Source of the DNA: Anaerolineae bacterium
GTDB taxonomy: Bacteria; Chloroflexota; Anaerolineae; Aggregatilineales; UBA2796
Length of the DNA stretch: 64,000 nucleotides
Direction of reading: 5' to 3'
NCBI GenBank assembly: GCA_019637555.1
Contig: JAHBVK010000024.1
Span: forward strand, 1-64,000
Shown here piece after piece: positions 61,872-64,000 of the stretch; within the stretch, counting starts at the first letter, position 1, and the number at the start of each line of letters is the position of its first letter. The notes under the pieces are model-generated. The model was not told the DNA's origin and did not search any database. It saw only the letters and a list, made by a program, of their open reading frames with translations. The translations under genes were made by a program, and so were the position numbers.

Positions 61872-62606
61872 CTATTTCAGCAGCAGCACCACGCCCGTGA
61901 TCGCGAGAAAGACCAGCAGGATCGTCTCAAACGTCTTCATGTCGATCTTCTTATCCAGCTTCGCGCCACCCCACACGCCCACCAGAATGATCGGGATCGT
62001 CCACGCCACCAGCAGCATGTTCTGCCACGTCAGTGATGCCGCATAGATCGGCAGCTTGATCACATTCATGATCAGATAGAACAGCGCCGATGTACCGACG
62101 ATTTTCGCAGGCGTCAGATCCAGAGTCAGCAGATGGATGGTGAACACAGGTCCACCCTGATTTGCCAGCACGGAAGCAAAGCCTGTCAAGCCGCCGAAAG
62201 CACTGGTCTGTGCGGGCGTGGTACCTTTCGGCAAACCCTTACCACCCCTACGTCGCCACAACGCATAGGCGGTGTAAAGCAGGGCGGCTACGCCGAGTAC
62301 ACGTTGCAATAGCACGGCGTCAATCGCGTTAAAGGCAAACGCACCGAGGATTACGCCGAGGATGGTGGCAGGCAGCACCATGATCAGCGATTTGCGATCC
62401 CAACCGTTCCAGTGAGCAATCACCGCGCAGATATCACCAACGATCAACATTGGCAGCGTCAAACCAACTGCTAATTTGGTGGGGATCAGCAGAGCCAGCA
62501 AGGGCGTTACCAGCGATCCGAGTGCACCGCCGAGTCCACCTTTGGAGAGACCGACGATGAATGCGCAAAATGCGATAATCGAGAAAACGACAAAAAGAGG
62601 AGGCAT
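61872..62606 (-). CDS. TauE/SafE-family sulfite/organosulfonate exporter-like permease
   Basis: 244 residues with eight hydrophobic segments. The pattern FIVGLSKGGLGGALGSLVTPLLAL (about 14-37) and GFASVLANQGGPVFTIHLL in the second half is characteristic of the two TauE repeats. ATG at 62606 is chosen over TTG at 62612. It may export sulfite or sulfoacetate or import other anions; the substrate is unknown. Confidence 0.85.
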   Translation of the reverse strand: MPPLFVVFSIIAFCAFIVGLSKGGLGGALGSLVTPLLALLIPTKLAVGLTLPMLIVGDICAVIAHWNGWDRKSLIMVLPATILGVILGAFAFNAIDAVLLQRVLGVAALLYTAYALWRRRGGKGLPKGTTPAQTSAFGGLTGFASVLANQGGPVFTIHLLTLDLTPAKIVGTSALFYLIMNVIKLPIYAASLTWQNMLLVAWTIPIILVGVWGGAKLDKKIDMKTFETILLVFLAITGVVLLLK

Positions 62607-62696
62607 GATCAACCATCAACTTTCGGATCACTAAGGAGGCATAAGTTCAACTTAGGGAAGGCTTATGATTATGCCACTTTCGCGCCGATGTACCAG

Positions 62697-63443
62697 CTAC
62701 ACCGATCTAGGTTGATTTGTCTCCATACGTAGCCGCCATGCACGCCGCCTCGCTTGCCAGCGCATCAGTAGTTCGACTCCCGTGATGGTTAACGCCAACC
62801 ACGCCAAGCCGCCGAGATAGCCACCAAGCACGTCGCTCAAAAAGTGGACGCCTAGATAAATGCGCGTGAAACCGACCATCAAAATGATCGCCAGCGCCGC
62901 CAGCATAATCGCGGCACGGGCAAGAATCGAATTGGTAACGCGCAGCAGCAAATAGGCGATCAAGCCATAGAACACCACCGATAGAAAGGAATGCCCGCTG
63001 GGAAAACTAAAATTGTTGATCACTTGAATCGGGTCGCTGAACACAGGTCGCTGCCGACTAACCACCAGTTTGATCAGCGGCACTATCACTTCTGCGCCAC
63101 CAACAGCAAGCCCCAGCAGCAGCAGATCGCGCCAGCGACGACGCAGCACCAATGCCAGCGCTAACACGAGCGACACTACCACTACCAGCTCATTACCTGC
63201 CATCGTCAGGATCAGCATGAACTGCGCGGTAGAAGGGGTGACACTGGCATGTACAAAATCAGCTATCGACTGATCGATCTGCACGATAGCATCTTGTTCC
63301 ATCACATCTTCAGCAATCGAATAAAATGCCCAACTGCCGATCAGCAAGATAGCGATACCAACCAGCAGATACATACTGAGTAAACCGGCTGGCTGAATTG
63401 GATCAGCGGGCGTCGAATCGGGCGTCGGGGTTTCCATCATCAT
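62697..63443 (-). CDS. Membrane phosphatase, PAP2 family
   Basis: 248 residues with six membrane segments. The three family motifs are KLVVSRQRP (125-133), FPSGHS (147-152) and TRIYLGVHFLSDV (193-205; Arg194, His200, Asp204), with His151 and His200 as catalytic residues. Such enzymes dephosphorylate lipid phosphates, e.g. undecaprenyl pyrophosphate, outside the membrane. The Pro/Asp-rich N-terminus before segment 1 is short. The real substrate is not determined by sequence. Confidence 0.9.
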   Translation of the reverse strand: MMMETPTPDSTPADPIQPAGLLSMYLLVGIAILLIGSWAFYSIAEDVMEQDAIVQIDQSIADFVHASVTPSTAQFMLILTMAGNELVVVVSLVLALALVLRRRWRDLLLLGLAVGGAEVIVPLIKLVVSRQRPVFSDPIQVINNFSFPSGHSFLSVVFYGLIAYLLLRVTNSILARAAIMLAALAIILMVGFTRIYLGVHFLSDVLGGYLGGLAWLALTITGVELLMRWQARRRAWRLRMETNQPRSV

Positions 63444-63695
63444 GCGCTCACATCAAATCTAGTTTTAGCGTCCATTTCGGTACTACTGCTGATTATCGTA
63501 AAACTGCCTCGGTAATGTCGATTTTTAACCGGATTCTCGACAAAACGTGCAAAGATACCGTTTCCCGGATGACACACCCTCCACAAATTTGGGGGAATTG
63601 GCAGAGCGTCATCTCTCCGTACTGGACATAAGTGCACAGCGGGCAATACAATACGTGCAAATCAATCGGAGTACGAGCAAGATCGTCAGGACATT

Positions 63696-64000
63696 ATGCG
63701 CCCGCAACGTTTCACCATGTTCATCATCGCCCTTTCGCTGCTGCTCGCCAGCACGTTACTCGCTGTGCCTGTTGGGGCGCAGGGTGCGAAGCTGGTGGGT
63801 TATGCGCTTACACCTGCTGAGACGGTGACTGATGGCGATCCGGCAGGCGCTGCTCTGGCGTCGAACGGCACAATCAACGGTTTGTCGATGCCCTTCTCTA
63901 GCCAGCCTTTCGGCGCGATCATTGGTTTGCTGCCCGGTAGCTACGCAGGCTACTTCGAGGCATTGACCAGTGCCACCTTCGAGCGCCCCGATCAAAGTGC
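63696..64000 (+). CDS. Secreted protein of unknown function (partial, 3' end outside window)
   Basis: An ATG at 63696 opens a frame that runs to the window edge (101 codons). CAGGA lies 6 nt upstream. The N-terminus is a signal peptide (MRPQRFTMFIIALSLLLAST, cleavage near VGAQG). The mature start GAKLVGYALTPAETVTDGDP is Ala/Gly/Thr-rich and has no recognised domain in the visible part. The upstream region (63444-63695) is the divergent promoter region with the PAP2 gene. Confidence 0.75.
   Translation, partial: MRPQRFTMFIIALSLLLASTLLAVPVGAQGAKLVGYALTPAETVTDGDPAGAALASNGTINGLSMPFSSQPFGAIIGLLPGSYAGYFEALTSATFERPDQS

Noticed and set aside
63547..63828. 93-codon frame at the right edge
   Set aside because: The frame from 63696 gives a signal peptide with RBS and continues to the edge; the other frame is an accidental overlap.
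1..64000. tRNA, rRNA and CRISPR search by eye
   Set aside because: No TTCGA-type T-arm with matching acceptor stem, no rRNA-like stretch and no short regular repeat array with unique spacers was seen.

Overview
The window looks like a stretch of a Chloroflexota (probably Anaerolineae-like) chromosome, moderate in GC by eye. This assignment is an inference. It rests on secreted beta-helix proteins with Thr/Pro-rich linkers, a split-F420-type PPOX enzyme, very long multi-PAS kinases, a MurG with GGTGGG instead of GGTGGH, SH3-glycosidase proteins, and several families of intergenic palindromes. I see no rRNA, tRNA, CRISPR array, prophage or transposase. Two genes run off the window edges (1-1507, minus; 63696-64000, plus).

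Layout. 0-4.4 kb: two tandem paralogous secreted beta-helix proteins. 4.7-9.4 kb: a membrane glycosyltransferase, a beta-propeller lipoprotein/secreted protein, purine nucleoside phosphorylase and an aldo/keto reductase. 9.6-11.9 kb: a di-heme cytochrome c peroxidase fused to a right-handed beta-helix. 12.1-25.6 kb: a signalling island of six genes made almost only of two-component parts: PAS-GAF-GAF-PAS kinase, receiver-kinase hybrid, PAS kinase, a receiver-(dead kinase core)-receiver-LuxR protein, a NarL-type regulator, and an 11-PAS, 1741-residue kinase translationally coupled to it. 25.7-30.7 kb: a TPR regulator-like gene divergent from a sugar ABC importer (binding protein plus two permeases). 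30.8-35.6 kb: OsmC, a ParA/MinD-like ATPase, a channel-like membrane protein overlapping a macro-domain gene, and an SH3-glycosidase. 35.7-40.2 kb: two MacB/LolD-type ABC ATPases flanking two membrane glycosyltransferase-like genes, one of them frameshifted. 40.2-42.9 kb: murG, a PPOX protein and a quinone-oxidoreductase-like enzyme. 43.1-49.1 kb: GtrA, GT2 and GT39 followed by an OmpR-type regulator and sensor kinase, probably a cell-surface glycosylation module. 49.2-53 kb: an L7/L12-like small protein, a LacI regulator and a secreted GH10 xylanase. 53-57 kb: SDR, flavin monooxygenase, AraC regulator and exported alpha/beta hydrolase. 57.3-59.3 kb: cvpA-like gene and murC. 59.6-64 kb: a second SH3-glycosidase, TauE/SafE exporter, PAP2 phosphatase and a partial secreted protein.

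Taken together, this suggests a free-living heterotroph that digests plant polysaccharide (xylanase, sugar ABC importer, LacI control), decorates its envelope through lipid-linked sugars (GtrA/GT2/GT39), and has heavy sensory capacity. The most unusual elements are the receiver-pseudokinase-receiver-LuxR protein beside a giant kinase with a phase-exact 360-nt PAS repeat and a cysteine-less LOV-like domain, the peroxidase-beta-helix fusion, the channel/macro-domain gene overlap, and a family of same-orientation intergenic repeats sitting just upstream of plus-strand genes.
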